Source: Actinomycetota bacterium (GTDB lineage: Bacteria; Actinomycetota; Actinomycetes; Streptosporangiales; Streptosporangiaceae). From it: a stretch of DNA of 10,143 nt. Position 1 is the stretch's first letter. Every line of letters begins with the position of its first letter. Positions 1 through 6,044 of the stretch are shown here, one piece after another. The DNA lies in assembly GCA_003140115.1 (NCBI GenBank), contig PLIQ01000307.1, positions 1 through 10,143 on the forward strand, given 5' to 3'. The position numbers and the translations under genes are program-made. Below the pieces are notes generated by a model. It saw only the letters and a program-made list of their open reading frames with translations, searched no databases and was not told the DNA's origin.

Positions 1-105
1 AAGCAGTCCAGGCAGGGACCCTGATCGTTTTGCATCTGGAACAGCTCAACCAGCCTGGCAGCTTCGCTAGAGGCGGCCACCACGCGCAGCTCGCCGCGCG
101 GATCG
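1..105 (-). other. GAF-domain fragment (GAF-ANTAR type) joined in frame to the glycosyltransferase
   Basis: Read on the minus strand, the last ~35 codons before the edge give ADPRGELRVVAASSEAAR followed by ELFQMQNDQGPCLDC. That stretch is characteristic of the GAF domain of actinobacterial GAF-ANTAR antitermination/sensor proteins, where the conserved core reads AAGLLLAD...ASSE...LFQLQNDEGPCLDC. It does not resemble the membrane tail of a family 2 glycosyltransferase. The frame continues without a stop from the glycosyltransferase, and the join lies in a GC-rich alanine/leucine stretch (about 104–131) that either protein could contain. Positions 1–60 are also lower in GC (34 of 60 bases) than 61–120 (46 of 60). 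Seen: the motif and the composition shift. Inferred: a misassembly or recombination join rather than a real fusion protein. Confidence 0.7.
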
Positions 106-2306
106 GCCAGCAGCAGGCCGGCGGCGGCGACCGCGGTCGCGACGCCGGGCCAGGCGCTGATCGCGGTCCCGTCCGGCGACGTCACTCGCACCCGGCTCAC
201 GACCAGCGCCACGACCAGCCCGCCGAGCGCGGTGGCCCAGCCGGCGTACACCACGGGCATCCGCTTGCGGGCCAGCAGGGCGCAGAACGCGGGCAGCACG
301 AGCCCGGCGGTGACCCAGGCGGGCGGGAGTCCCGGACCGCCCGGGCTGAGCAGCAGCAGGGACTCCGGCCGCAGGCCCGCCGAGGCGAGGCCGGGCCGCT
401 GGAGACCGGCCTCGAGGAAGAGCGCGGAGGTGCTGGTGAACAGCTGGAAGGTCCACGGTAGGAGGACGACGGCGGGCACTACCGCGACGATGGCCGCGTT
501 GATCAGGCTCCCCCGGCCGGCCCAGGGCCGGGCCGCGATCAAGCCGGCCACGGCGACCACCGCGAGCGGCCAGATGAGCGGTACGAAGGCGGCCGCCACC
601 GCGATGAGCAGGCCGGCCGCCCACGCCGCGCGGCGGGCCCGCCGGGGCGGGCCGGCCAGCATCCGCCCGGCCACCAGGCCGATGAGCGGGAGCAGGACGA
701 ACGCCACCAGGGTGCCGATCCGCCCGGCCGCCACGGCACCCATCGCGACCGGGAGCAGGGCGTAGGTGGCGGCCAGCCAGATCCTCGCGACCAGCACGGA
801 GGTGAGGCGGCGGGTGGCCAGGAACGCGGTCAGCCCCGCCACGGGCACGGAGGCGAACAGCAGGACGTCCACGGCCAGCCAGGGTTTGCCGGCCAGCACG
901 GTGGCGAGCACGGCCATGACGCCGATGTAGGGCGGCGTGCTGGCCGCCGAGCCCAGGCCCGCGTCGTGATAGCCGGCCAGGTACTCACGCCACAGATCGC
1001 TCGCGCCGCCCCAGGCCGGCACGAGGGCCCCGCCGCTCAGCGTGCCCGACCCGGTCAGCACCGAGCCGACCAGCGACCGTTCCGCGACCAGCGCGATGAC
1101 GGTGAGGCCGGCGCAGAGCAGGAAACCCGGGCTGGTCGCCGCGCGCCGGACCGCGGAATCGGCGGCGGGCAGCGGCAGGTCCTCGCCGACCTCGTCGACG
1201 AGGGCGTGATGCAGCCCGCCGCTGTCGTAGGCCGGCGCGCCGGACAGCAGGCCCGCGGCCGATTCGGCCAGCCGGGCCAGCGTCCGGCTCCGGGGCAGCT
1301 GGCCGCGCAGGATCGACCACGCGCGCTTGCGGTCGGCGGCGCGGCGGCGGCGGGCCCGCCAGAGCAGGATCGGGTGCCGCAGCAGCCAGGCGACCGCGCC
1401 GAGATGGTCCCAGGCCCGGCGCTGCTGCTTGGTGACCAGGAAGTAGGCGGCCCGGACCAGCGAGCCGATCACGCCGCCGGTCACCAGGAAGAGCATGGGC
1501 ACGAAGGGCACGTTGACGGCGAACAGGTACAAGGTGCCACGCCGGTCGAACAGCCGCGGATGACCGCCTGCGGCCGGGGCCTTGCGGAGCTGCCGGGCCG
1601 ACATATCGCGGTGGTAGACCACCGCGTCGGTGATCACCCGGATGTCGTAGCCGGCGGCGTGCACCCGCCAGCAGAAGTCGAGGTCGTCGCGCATCAGGGG
1701 CAGGTTGGGGTCGAACCCGCCGACCTGGTCCCAGACGTCGCGGCGGATCAGCATGCCCGCCGAACTCACGGCCACCACCGGCCGGTTGCCATCGTGCTGG
1801 CCCTGGTCGATCTCGCCGGGCTCGATCCCGGTGACACGCCGTCCCGCCCGGTCCATGGTGAGGCCCGCCTCGCGCAGCACCCGCCGGTCGGCCAGGTCCA
1901 TCACTTTGGGGCCGAGCACCGCCGTGGAGCGGTTGCGGCTGGCCGCCCCGAGCAGTTGCTCCAAGGCGTCCGCGACTGGCTCGCAGTCGTCGTGCAGCAG
2001 CCAGATCCACTCCACTGCCGGGTCCGGCGGCGAGCCGGGTCCCGGCACCGGCGTGCGCGCCGCGGGGTGCTGCAGCGCCCGGGCGACGGAGGTGCCGTAC
2101 CCGGTGTCGGCGTCCATCCCGAAGACCGCGTCGGGACCGAGGAGCTCGGTCAGCGCGGCTCCGCTGCGGTCCCGGCTGCCCGTGTCGACGCCCACCACGC
2201 GGTCCACGGGATGCGTCTGCTCCCGTACCGCGTTGACGAGCCCCGGGAGAAGTCGCGCACCGTCGTGCACGACGACCACGAGGGTCACCACGTGGCGCAC
2301 AGGCAA
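1..2306 (-). CDS. Large membrane glycosyltransferase, family 2 (partial, 3' end chimeric or missing)
   Basis: One open frame runs from about 2306 to the left edge (768 codons, no stop). The N-terminal ~230 residues look like a GT-A family 2 glycosyltransferase: a beta-strand start followed by HDGARLLP, the metal/nucleotide-sugar motif LLHDDCEP (H105, D106, D107), an SSAGMLIRRDVW segment, and the acceptor-side motif RDDLDFCWR near residue 205. Hydrophobic stretches begin near residue 255, and many more follow from about 395 on, so the protein is a polytopic membrane enzyme, probably acting on cell-envelope polysaccharide or glycolipid; the substrate is not readable. Relatives are roughly 1000 residues or more, so the C-terminus is missing. 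Start: TTG at 2306 (MPVRHVVT) fits the family N-terminus and has AGAG six bases upstream; GTG at 2300 is the alternative. The in-frame stop upstream is at 2361–2363. After about residue 730 the sequence switches to a GAF-like protein (separate entry), so the true glycosyltransferase probably ends near position 105–130. Confidence 0.85.
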   Translation of the reverse strand, partial: MPVRHVVTLVVVVHDGARLLPGLVNAVREQTHPVDRVVGVDTGSRDRSGAALTELLGPDAVFGMDADTGYGTSVARALQHPAARTPVPGPGSPPDPAVEWIWLLHDDCEPVADALEQLLGAASRNRSTAVLGPKVMDLADRRVLREAGLTMDRAGRRVTGIEPGEIDQGQHDGNRPVVAVSSAGMLIRRDVWDQVGGFDPNLPLMRDDLDFCWRVHAAGYDIRVITDAVVYHRDMSARQLRKAPAAGGHPRLFDRRGTLYLFAVNVPFVPMLFLVTGGVIGSLVRAAYFLVTKQQRRAWDHLGAVAWLLRHPILLWRARRRRAADRKRAWSILRGQLPRSRTLARLAESAAGLLSGAPAYDSGGLHHALVDEVGEDLPLPAADSAVRRAATSPGFLLCAGLTVIALVAERSLVGSVLTGSGTLSGGALVPAWGGASDLWREYLAGYHDAGLGSAASTPPYIGVMAVLATVLAGKPWLAVDVLLFASVPVAGLTAFLATRRLTSVLVARIWLAATYALLPVAMGAVAAGRIGTLVAFVLLPLIGLVAGRMLAGPPRRARRAAWAAGLLIAVAAAFVPLIWPLAVVAVAGLIAARPWAGRGSLINAAIVAVVPAVVLLPWTFQLFTSTSALFLEAGLQRPGLASAGLRPESLLLLSPGGPGLPPAWVTAGLVLPAFCALLARKRMPVVYAGWATALGGLVVALVVSRVRVTSPDGTAISAWPGVATAVAAAGLLLADPRGELRVVAASSEAARLVELFQMQNDQGPCLDC

Positions 2307-2447
2307 GGCGTTCTCTGACAAGGGTCCCGTCTGGTGGCGTGGGGAACGGCGCTCCTGCGGCTACCCGCCCGGCAAGAGCGTGCGGACTACGCGAACGACA
2401 AGCCCCCCAGCGTTCACGACACGACCAACCATACACAGGCCATATTC

Positions 2448-2492
2448 AAAAATTCGGGTAATCCGCGCACCAGCCGGGCGGGCCGGCCGTGC
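2448..2492 (-). terminator. Possible weak terminator downstream of whiB
   Basis: On the minus strand, 29 bases past the whiB stop, a GC-rich stem can form between GCAC/GTGC ends (2467–2470 with 2489–2492) and an inner GCCGG/CCGGC helix, with a small bulge. A run of five T (2452–2448) follows, but about 15 bases after the stem rather than directly. The arrangement could reduce read-through from whiB into the glycosyltransferase gene. The late T-run makes it a weak candidate for an intrinsic terminator. The rest of the 214-bp gap (2307–2520) shows no gene; its AT-richer part around 2430–2460 may also hold a promoter for the glycosyltransferase, but I see no convincing -35/-10 pair. Confidence 0.25.
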
Positions 2493-2502
2493 TCCCGAAC
2501 TA

Positions 2503-2530
2503 GCTATCCGGCCAGCCCGGCTATCCGGCC
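2503..2530. repeat. 11-bp direct repeat at the 3' end of whiB
   Basis: GCTATCCGGCC occurs at 2503–2513 and again at 2520–2530, a period of 17 bp. The right copy contains the whiB stop codon (TAG on the minus strand, 2523–2521) and the last Ala-Gly codons. The left copy repeats that gene end just outside the gene. It looks like a small tandem duplication; no function is evident. Confidence 0.6.
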
Positions 2531-2796
2531 TCACGCTTGAGACGGCGGCGCTCACGCTCCGACATGCCGCCCCAGATACCGAACCGCTCGTCGTGCTCGA
2601 GCGCGTACTCCAGGCACTCGGACCGGACCTCGCAGCTGCGGCACACCCGCTTGGCCTCCCGGGTCGATCCTCCCTTCTCCGGGAAGAATGCCTCCGGATC
2701 TGTCTGCGCGCATAGCGCCCGGTCCTGCCAGCCCAGCTCTTCAACCTCTTCCGGGCTGATGAAGACCTGCGCTAGCGGGACGATGACCTCAGTCAC
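2521..2796 (-). CDS. whiB: WhiB-family iron-sulfur transcription factor (WhiB/WhiB2 orthologue)
   Basis: Encodes 91 residues from a GTG start. The four iron-sulfur-ligand cysteines are C29, C52, C55 and C61 (C-x22-C-x2-C-x5-C), followed by the turn GIWGG (73–77) and the basic tail ERERRRLKRE. The blocks RALCAQTDPEAFFPEKGGST and CLEYALEHDERFGIWGG match Streptomyces WhiB and mycobacterial WhiB2/WhmD very closely. Family knowledge: WhiB binds a [4Fe-4S] cluster, contacts region 4 of the primary sigma factor, and works with WhiA to switch on sporulation septation and division genes; WhiB2 is required for septation in mycobacteria. The length fits Streptomyces WhiB (87 residues). Start choice: GTG at 2796 has GGGAGG-type Shine-Dalgarno repeats a few bases upstream; an in-frame ATG at 2820 would add eight residues but would itself overlap that purine tract. 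Placement next to divergent fbiA matches the conserved actinobacterial arrangement. Confidence 0.96.
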   Translation of the reverse strand: MTEVIVPLAQVFISPEEVEELGWQDRALCAQTDPEAFFPEKGGSTREAKRVCRSCEVRSECLEYALEHDERFGIWGGMSERERRRLKREAG

Positions 2797-2803
2797 GGCG
2801 CAT

Positions 2804-2818
2804 CCTCCCTCCCTCCCC
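2804..2818 (-). promoter_or_regulatory. Ribosome-binding site of whiB, repeated GGGA tract
   Basis: On the minus strand the bases just before the GTG start form a run of GGGA/GGGAGGA repeats, ending about seven bases before GTG 2796. This strong purine tract decides the start at 2796 over the in-frame ATG at 2820. An ATG inside the tract (GGATGCG) is out of frame and meets TGA after four codons. Confidence 0.6.
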
Positions 2819-2853
2819 ATTCGGAGCCCCCGTTGCTGTCGCTCCACTCGGGG

Positions 2854-2864
2854 GTGAAAATCAC
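2854..2864. promoter_or_regulatory. Short dyad GTGA-AAA-TCAC at the expected whiB transcription start
   Basis: A perfect 4-bp inverted repeat with a three-base centre lies just downstream of where the whiB promoter should start transcription (about 2867). Its half-sites GTGA/TCAC are the ones originally described for the developmental repressor BldD, but the spacing differs from the modern BldD consensus. A regulator binding here could block initiation or early elongation of whiB. Short dyads arise by chance. Confidence 0.25.
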
Positions 2865-2873
2865 ATCAATGAA

Positions 2874-2903
2874 ATTACACTCGCGTGTCTTGCTTCAAGT
2901 CAA
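2874..2903 (-). promoter_or_regulatory. Sigma-70-type (HrdB/SigA) promoter of whiB
   Basis: On the minus strand TTGACT (2903–2898) is followed after 18 bases by TGTAAT (2879–2874). Each hexamer matches the housekeeping consensus at five of six bases. Predicted transcription start is near 2867, giving a leader of about 70 nt before GTG 2796. The spacer contains GACAC (2889–2885), the core recognised by WhiA, the partner of WhiB. A dyad overlaps the -10 element (separate entry). Confidence 0.6.
2877..2888. promoter_or_regulatory. Dyad ACAC-TCGC-GTGT overlapping the whiB -10 element
   Basis: A perfect inverted repeat with 4-bp arms and a 4-bp centre overlaps the -10 hexamer and the adjacent spacer of the whiB promoter, so a protein bound here would compete with RNA polymerase. 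With the flanking T it resembles a BldD box (TNACNC...GNGTNA), but it carries one extra base between the half-sites, so I do not call it one. Confidence 0.35.
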
Positions 2904-2920
2904 GCGAGGAAGGTGATAAT
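2890..2920 (+). promoter_or_regulatory. Possible fbiA promoter, overlapping the whiB -35 region
   Basis: GATAAT (2915–2920) is five of six to the housekeeping -10. The best upstream partner is TTGCTT (2890–2895), but the 19-base spacer is long. If used, transcription would start near 2927 and give a leader of about 170 nt containing all the dyads and the hairpin before fbiA. The element overlaps the -35 of the divergent whiB promoter, so the two promoters would interfere with each other. The rest of 2797–3095 holds no gene. Confidence 0.3.
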
Positions 2921-2985
2921 GGTCGCCTCGTTGTCTGAGATGCGAGATAAATCACGTGGGAAATCCGGCCGCCGTGAACCTCATC

Positions 2986-3000
2986 AGCACCACTGGTGCT
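2986..3000. promoter_or_regulatory. Perfect 7-bp-arm dyad AGCACCA-C-TGGTGCT
   Basis: Arms at 2986–2992 and 2994–3000 are perfectly complementary around a single central base. This is the longest compact dyad among the possible protein-binding sites of the whiB–fbiA region, about 95 bp before fbiA. The geometry suits a dimeric regulator, but I do not recognise the motif. Confidence 0.4.
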
Positions 3001-3009
3001 ACTGGCATC

Positions 3010-3024
3010 ACTAGCCTCTCTAGT
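3010..3024. promoter_or_regulatory. Dyad ACTAG-CCTCT-CTAGT
   Basis: An inverted repeat with 5-bp arms and a 5-base centre. It shares its right end (3023–3024) with the next dyad, so the two could not both be fully occupied by separate dimers. No known motif recognised. Confidence 0.25.
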
Positions 3025-3037
3025 CACAAGGGGTGAC
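3023..3037. promoter_or_regulatory. BldD-like box, GTCAC-AAGGG-GTGAC
   Basis: A perfect 5-bp inverted repeat whose 15 bases fit the published BldD consensus nTnACnC(A/T)GnGTnAn at seven of nine defined positions; the two central positions C and A/T are missed. BldD with cyclic-di-GMP represses sporulation genes including whiB in Streptomyces, which makes the location fitting. It lies 120 bp from the whiB -35 and 59 bp from the fbiA start, so either gene might be the target. Assigning BldD is inference. Confidence 0.35.
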
Positions 3038-3050
3038 AAGAAGGGTGAAA

Positions 3051-3074
3051 CGGCCCGGTCCGGGGGCCGGGCCG
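3051..3074 (+). promoter_or_regulatory. GC-rich hairpin in the fbiA leader
   Basis: CGGCCCGG (3051–3058) and CCGGGCCG (3067–3074) form an 8-bp all-GC stem with an 8-base loop, ending 21 bases before the fbiA ATG. There is no T-run after it, so it is not a typical terminator. It could slow polymerase, affect ribosome access to the poorly marked fbiA start, or be a chance product of high GC. Confidence 0.4.
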
Positions 3075-3095
3075 GGACCTGACACACTTTGGGGT

Positions 3096-4034
3096 ATGCG
3101 TATCACCGTGCTTGCGGGCGGCGTGGGGGCCGCGCGTTTCCTCCTCGGCCTGAAGCAGGCGGCCCCAGACGCCGACATCACCGTCGTGGGCAACACCGGC
3201 GACGACATCACGCTGTTCGGCCTGCGGGTCTGCCCGGACCTGGACACCGTCATGTACACCCTGGGCGGCGGCATCAACGAGCAGCAGGGCTGGGGCCGGG
3301 CCGACGAGACGTTCAGCATCCGGGCGGAGCTGGCCGCCTACGGCGCGAGCCCGGACTGGTTCACGCTCGGGGACCGGGATTTCGGCACCCATATCCTGCG
3401 CAGCCAGCTGCTGGCCGCCGGTCAGCCGCTGTCGGCCGTCACGCGGCTGCTGTGCGAACGATGGCAGCCGGGGGTGCGGCTGCTGCCGATGTCCGATGAT
3501 CCGATCGAGACGCACGTGGTGCTGGACGACCAGCGCACGGTGCACTTCCAGGAGTGGTGGGTGCGCATGCACGCGCAGACCCCCGCCACGGACATCATCG
3601 CGGTGGGCGCCGCGCAGGCCACTGCCGCACCCGGGGTGCTCGACGCGATCGGCGCGGCGGACGTGATCGTGTTCCCGCCCTCGAATCCGGTGGTGAGCAT
3701 TGGCACGATCTTGGCCGTGCCGGGCATCCGGGCCGCGCTCACCGCCAAGACCGTAGTCGGCGTATCGCCCATCATCGGCGGCGCTCCGGTGCGCGGCATG
3801 GCCGACGCGTGCCTGACCGCGATCGGGGTCCAGACCTCGGCCGCCGCCGTCGCGGCGCATTACGGGCCGGAGCTGATCGACGGCTGGCTGGTGGACGACC
3901 AGGACAAGGCCGCCGTGGACGACCCGGCGCTGGCCCCGATCGAGGTCCGGGCGCTGCCGCTGTACATGCGGGACCTGCCCGCGACCGCCGCAATCGCGCG
4001 CGCGGCCCTTGACCTGGCCCTGGAGCTGGCATGA
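3096..4034 (+). CDS. fbiA: 2-phospho-L-lactate / phosphoenolpyruvyl transferase, F420 biosynthesis
   Basis: Encodes 312 residues of the CofD/FbiA family. The enzyme moves a phospho-(enol)lactyl group from a guanylyl donor onto FO; in mycobacteria the donor derives from phosphoenolpyruvate and the product is dehydro-F420-0. Visible motifs: N-terminal [16 protein letters not shown] (glycine-rich loop, residues 8–14), NTGDD (33–37), CPDLDT (46–51) before [16 protein letters not shown] (91–99), [23 protein letters not shown], and PSNPVVSIG with GVSPIIGG and RGMAD further on. Mycobacterium tuberculosis FbiA has 331 residues; the difference is mainly a shorter loop after the first helix. ATG 3096 fits the family start, but no good Shine-Dalgarno sequence precedes it (GGGG is only one base away), so initiation may be leaderless or weak. 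An in-frame ATG at 3033 would add 21 unrelated residues. The stop overlaps the fbiB start, so the two are translationally coupled. Confidence 0.97.
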   Translation: MRITVLAGGVGAARFLLGLKQAAPDADITVVGNTGDDITLFGLRVCPDLDTVMYTLGGGINEQQGWGRADETFSIRAELAAYGASPDWFTLGDRDFGTHILRSQLLAAGQPLSAVTRLLCERWQPGVRLLPMSDDPIETHVVLDDQRTVHFQEWWVRMHAQTPATDIIAVGAAQATAAPGVLDAIGAADVIVFPPSNPVVSIGTILAVPGIRAALTAKTVVGVSPIIGGAPVRGMADACLTAIGVQTSAAAVAAHYGPELIDGWLVDDQDKAAVDDPALAPIEVRALPLYMRDLPATAAIARAALDLALELA

Positions 4035-5320
4035 CCCTCGCTATGACGCTGAGCGTGGCCCCCGTGACCGGGCTGCCGGAGATCACCGCGGGCAGCGACC
4101 TGGCCGCGCTCATCGCGGACGCGGCGCCGGACCTGCGCGACGGCGACATCCTGGTCGTCACCTCCAAGGTCGTGAGCAAGGCCGAAGGCCGGGTGGTGAC
4201 CACCTCCCGCGAACAGGCCATCGAGGCGGAGACGGCCCGCGTGGTGGCCCGGCGCGGCCCGACGACGATCGCGCAGACCAGGCACGGCCTGGTCCTGGCC
4301 GCGGCCGGGGTGGACGAGTCCAACACGGCACCGGGCACCGTGGTATTGCTCCCGGAGGATCCCGACGAGTCGGCCCGGCGGCTGCGCAAGGCGTTGCAGG
4401 CCCGGACGGCGCGGACCGTCGGGGTGATCATCACCGATACGATGGGCCGGCCGTGGCGGGCCGGGCAGACCGACAACGCGATCGGGGCGGCCGGGGTGAC
4501 GCCCGTCCGCGACTACCGCGGCGAGGCCGACACCTTCGGCAACATCCTGGAGGTCACGGTCGCGGCCGTGGCCGACGAGATCGCCGCGGCCGCCGACCTG
4601 GTCAAAGGCAAGTCCACCGGCGTGCCGGTAGCCGTGGTGCGCGGACTGCAGGACCTGGTCACCGACCAGGACGGCCCGGGGGCACGGGAACTCATCCGGC
4701 CCGCCGACGAGGACATGTTCCGGTTCGGCTCGGCCGATGTGCCGCTGGCCCGCCGGACGATCAGGGCGTTCACCGGCGAGCCGGTCGGGGCCGCGGCCGT
4801 CCGCCGGGCGGTGGCCACGGCGCTGACCGCGCCCGCGCCGCACCACAGCGAGCCCTGGCGGTTCGTGATCCTGGAGTCGGCTGCGGCGCGCGAGGCGCTG
4901 CTCGACGCGATGCTCTCGGCGTGGACCGCTGACCTGCGCCGCGACGGGTTCACTGCGGAGCAGATCAGCCGCCGAGTGCAGCGCGGCGAGGTGCTGCGGC
5001 GGGCACCGCTGATCGTGGTGCCGTGCCTGGTCGCCGACGCGGCGCACGCCTACCCGGACGAGCGGCGCGCGGCGGCGGAGCAGGCCATGTTCGTGGTCTC
5101 GATGGGCGCGGCGGTGCAGAACCTGCTCATCGCGCTCGCGGTCGAGGGGCTCGGCTCGGCGTGGATCTCCAGCACCCTGTTCTGCCAGGATGCCGCGGCC
5201 CGGGCGCTGGACCTGCCGGAGGGCTGGCGGCCGATGGGCGCGGTCGCCGTCGGTCACGCGGCCGAGCAGGCCCGGCCGCGGCCGCCGCGGGTCCCGGACG
5301 ACTTCCTGCTCGTCCGCTGA
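4031..5320 (+). CDS. fbiB: Bifunctional F420:gamma-glutamyl ligase / dehydro-F420-0 reductase
   Basis: Encodes 429 residues, close to M. tuberculosis FbiB (448). Residues 1–~225 are a CofE-type ligase that uses GTP to add glutamates to F420-0: [18 protein letters not shown], then [18 protein letters not shown] and [19 protein letters not shown] (from residue 134). Residues ~228–429 are an FMN-binding nitroreductase fold starting at DMFRFGS, with [10 protein letters not shown] (about 269–278), [20 protein letters not shown] and GLGSAWISS; in mycobacteria this half reduces dehydro-F420-0 to F420-0. Having both halves in one chain is the normal actinobacterial arrangement. The start ATG overlaps the fbiA stop as ATGA, with GGAG seven bases upstream. 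A second in-frame ATG follows four codons later (4043), so the N-terminus could be four residues shorter. It ends 14 bp from the stop of the convergent DUF1707 gene. Confidence 0.96.
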   Translation: MTLAMTLSVAPVTGLPEITAGSDLAALIADAAPDLRDGDILVVTSKVVSKAEGRVVTTSREQAIEAETARVVARRGPTTIAQTRHGLVLAAAGVDESNTAPGTVVLLPEDPDESARRLRKALQARTARTVGVIITDTMGRPWRAGQTDNAIGAAGVTPVRDYRGEADTFGNILEVTVAAVADEIAAAADLVKGKSTGVPVAVVRGLQDLVTDQDGPGARELIRPADEDMFRFGSADVPLARRTIRAFTGEPVGAAAVRRAVATALTAPAPHHSEPWRFVILESAAAREALLDAMLSAWTADLRRDGFTAEQISRRVQRGEVLRRAPLIVVPCLVADAAHAYPDERRAAAEQAMFVVSMGAAVQNLLIALAVEGLGSAWISSTLFCQDAAARALDLPEGWRPMGAVAVGHAAEQARPRPPRVPDDFLLVR

Positions 5321-5334
5321 CGGGCGGCGCCGGC

Positions 5335-6024
5335 TTACGGTTGTCCCGGGTTTCCTGGCTCGAGTTCGGTGCGCTCGGCCTGGAGTTCCCGGCGCTTGCG
5401 GGCGCCCTTGCTCTCGTACGGCTTGCGCCGGACGTCGACGGCACCCCAGAAGGCCACGCCGCCGATGTGGATCTTCGGACCCCCGGGTCGTCCCGCACCG
5501 GTGGGCCCGTGCTCGAAGACCCCTAGCAACCCGACGCCGGTGACCTGCACCTCGGCATCCTCGGGCACGATAATCACGATGGCGCCCATGATCGCCGTCG
5601 CGTGGATGTTTACCACGGGTGCGGAGAACTGCGCGTCCCGCAGGTCGAGTTCCCCGCCGCCCATGACCACCACCGCGGTGAAATCCGCCGGGACGACCCA
5701 GGCACCCTTGCGGGAGAAGCCGCTCATGACGGCGATGGCGGAGCCGGACGCTGGTTTTGCGGCGGGCCGTTCCACGGTGCCTGCGGGCGGACTAGCCCGG
5801 ACCGCCACCGCGTCCGGCGCTATGGCCACGTGCGGCAGGTCGCGGATGATCGGCTCGAGCTCGGCGTAGGTCTTGGCCTCGTACACGGCGTCCAGCCGTT
5901 CATCGAGTTCGGTCATGCTCAGCCGGCCCTCGCCGGCCGCCTCACGCAGTACCTCCGCCGCGCTCTCCCGGTCCTTGTCCGAGGCGCGCAGGCTCGCTGG
6001 GTCTTGGTCCGCCGGCTGGCTCAT
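5335..6024 (-). CDS. DUF1707 protein with C-terminal LiaF-like beta domain
   Basis: Encodes 229 residues. Residues ~11–64 are a DUF1707 domain (LRASDKDRESAAEVL, then EGRLSMTELDERLDAVYEAKTYAELEPIIRDLP), a short helical module common at the N-terminus of actinobacterial envelope-associated proteins; its biochemical role is not known. After a Pro/Ala-rich linker, residues ~90–200 (SGFSRKGAWVVPADFTAVVVMGGGELDLRD...NIHATAIMGAIVIIVPED) look like the beta-helical domain shared with LiaF/DUF2154 cell-wall-stress proteins. The C-terminus is highly basic (SKGARKRRELQAERTELE). No signal peptide or membrane segment is seen, so it is probably cytoplasmic or peripheral. ATG 6024 (MSQPADQ) gives the family-like start, though the Shine-Dalgarno is weak. 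It begins 20 bp after the fbiC stop on the same strand, which suggests co-transcription; any functional link with F420 is unknown. Confidence 0.88.
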   Translation of the reverse strand: MSQPADQDPASLRASDKDRESAAEVLREAAGEGRLSMTELDERLDAVYEAKTYAELEPIIRDLPHVAIAPDAVAVRASPPAGTVERPAAKPASGSAIAVMSGFSRKGAWVVPADFTAVVVMGGGELDLRDAQFSAPVVNIHATAIMGAIVIIVPEDAEVQVTGVGLLGVFEHGPTGAGRPGGPKIHIGGVAFWGAVDVRRKPYESKGARKRRELQAERTELEPGNPGQP

Positions 6025-6044
6025 GCTCAGAGAGCCTAGGCCCG

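Noticed and set aside
966..2436. Long open frames on both strands overlapping the glycosyltransferase (966–2318 plus, 985–2436 minus)
   Set aside because: Their translations are Arg/Gly/Ala/Pro-rich without domains, as expected for shadow frames in high-GC DNA. The glycosyltransferase frame has clear motifs and membrane segments.
2877..2888. The -10 dyad as a BldD box
   Set aside because: The half-sites fit TNACNC and GNGTNA but are separated by one extra base, and the outer A is missing; kept only as an unnamed dyad.
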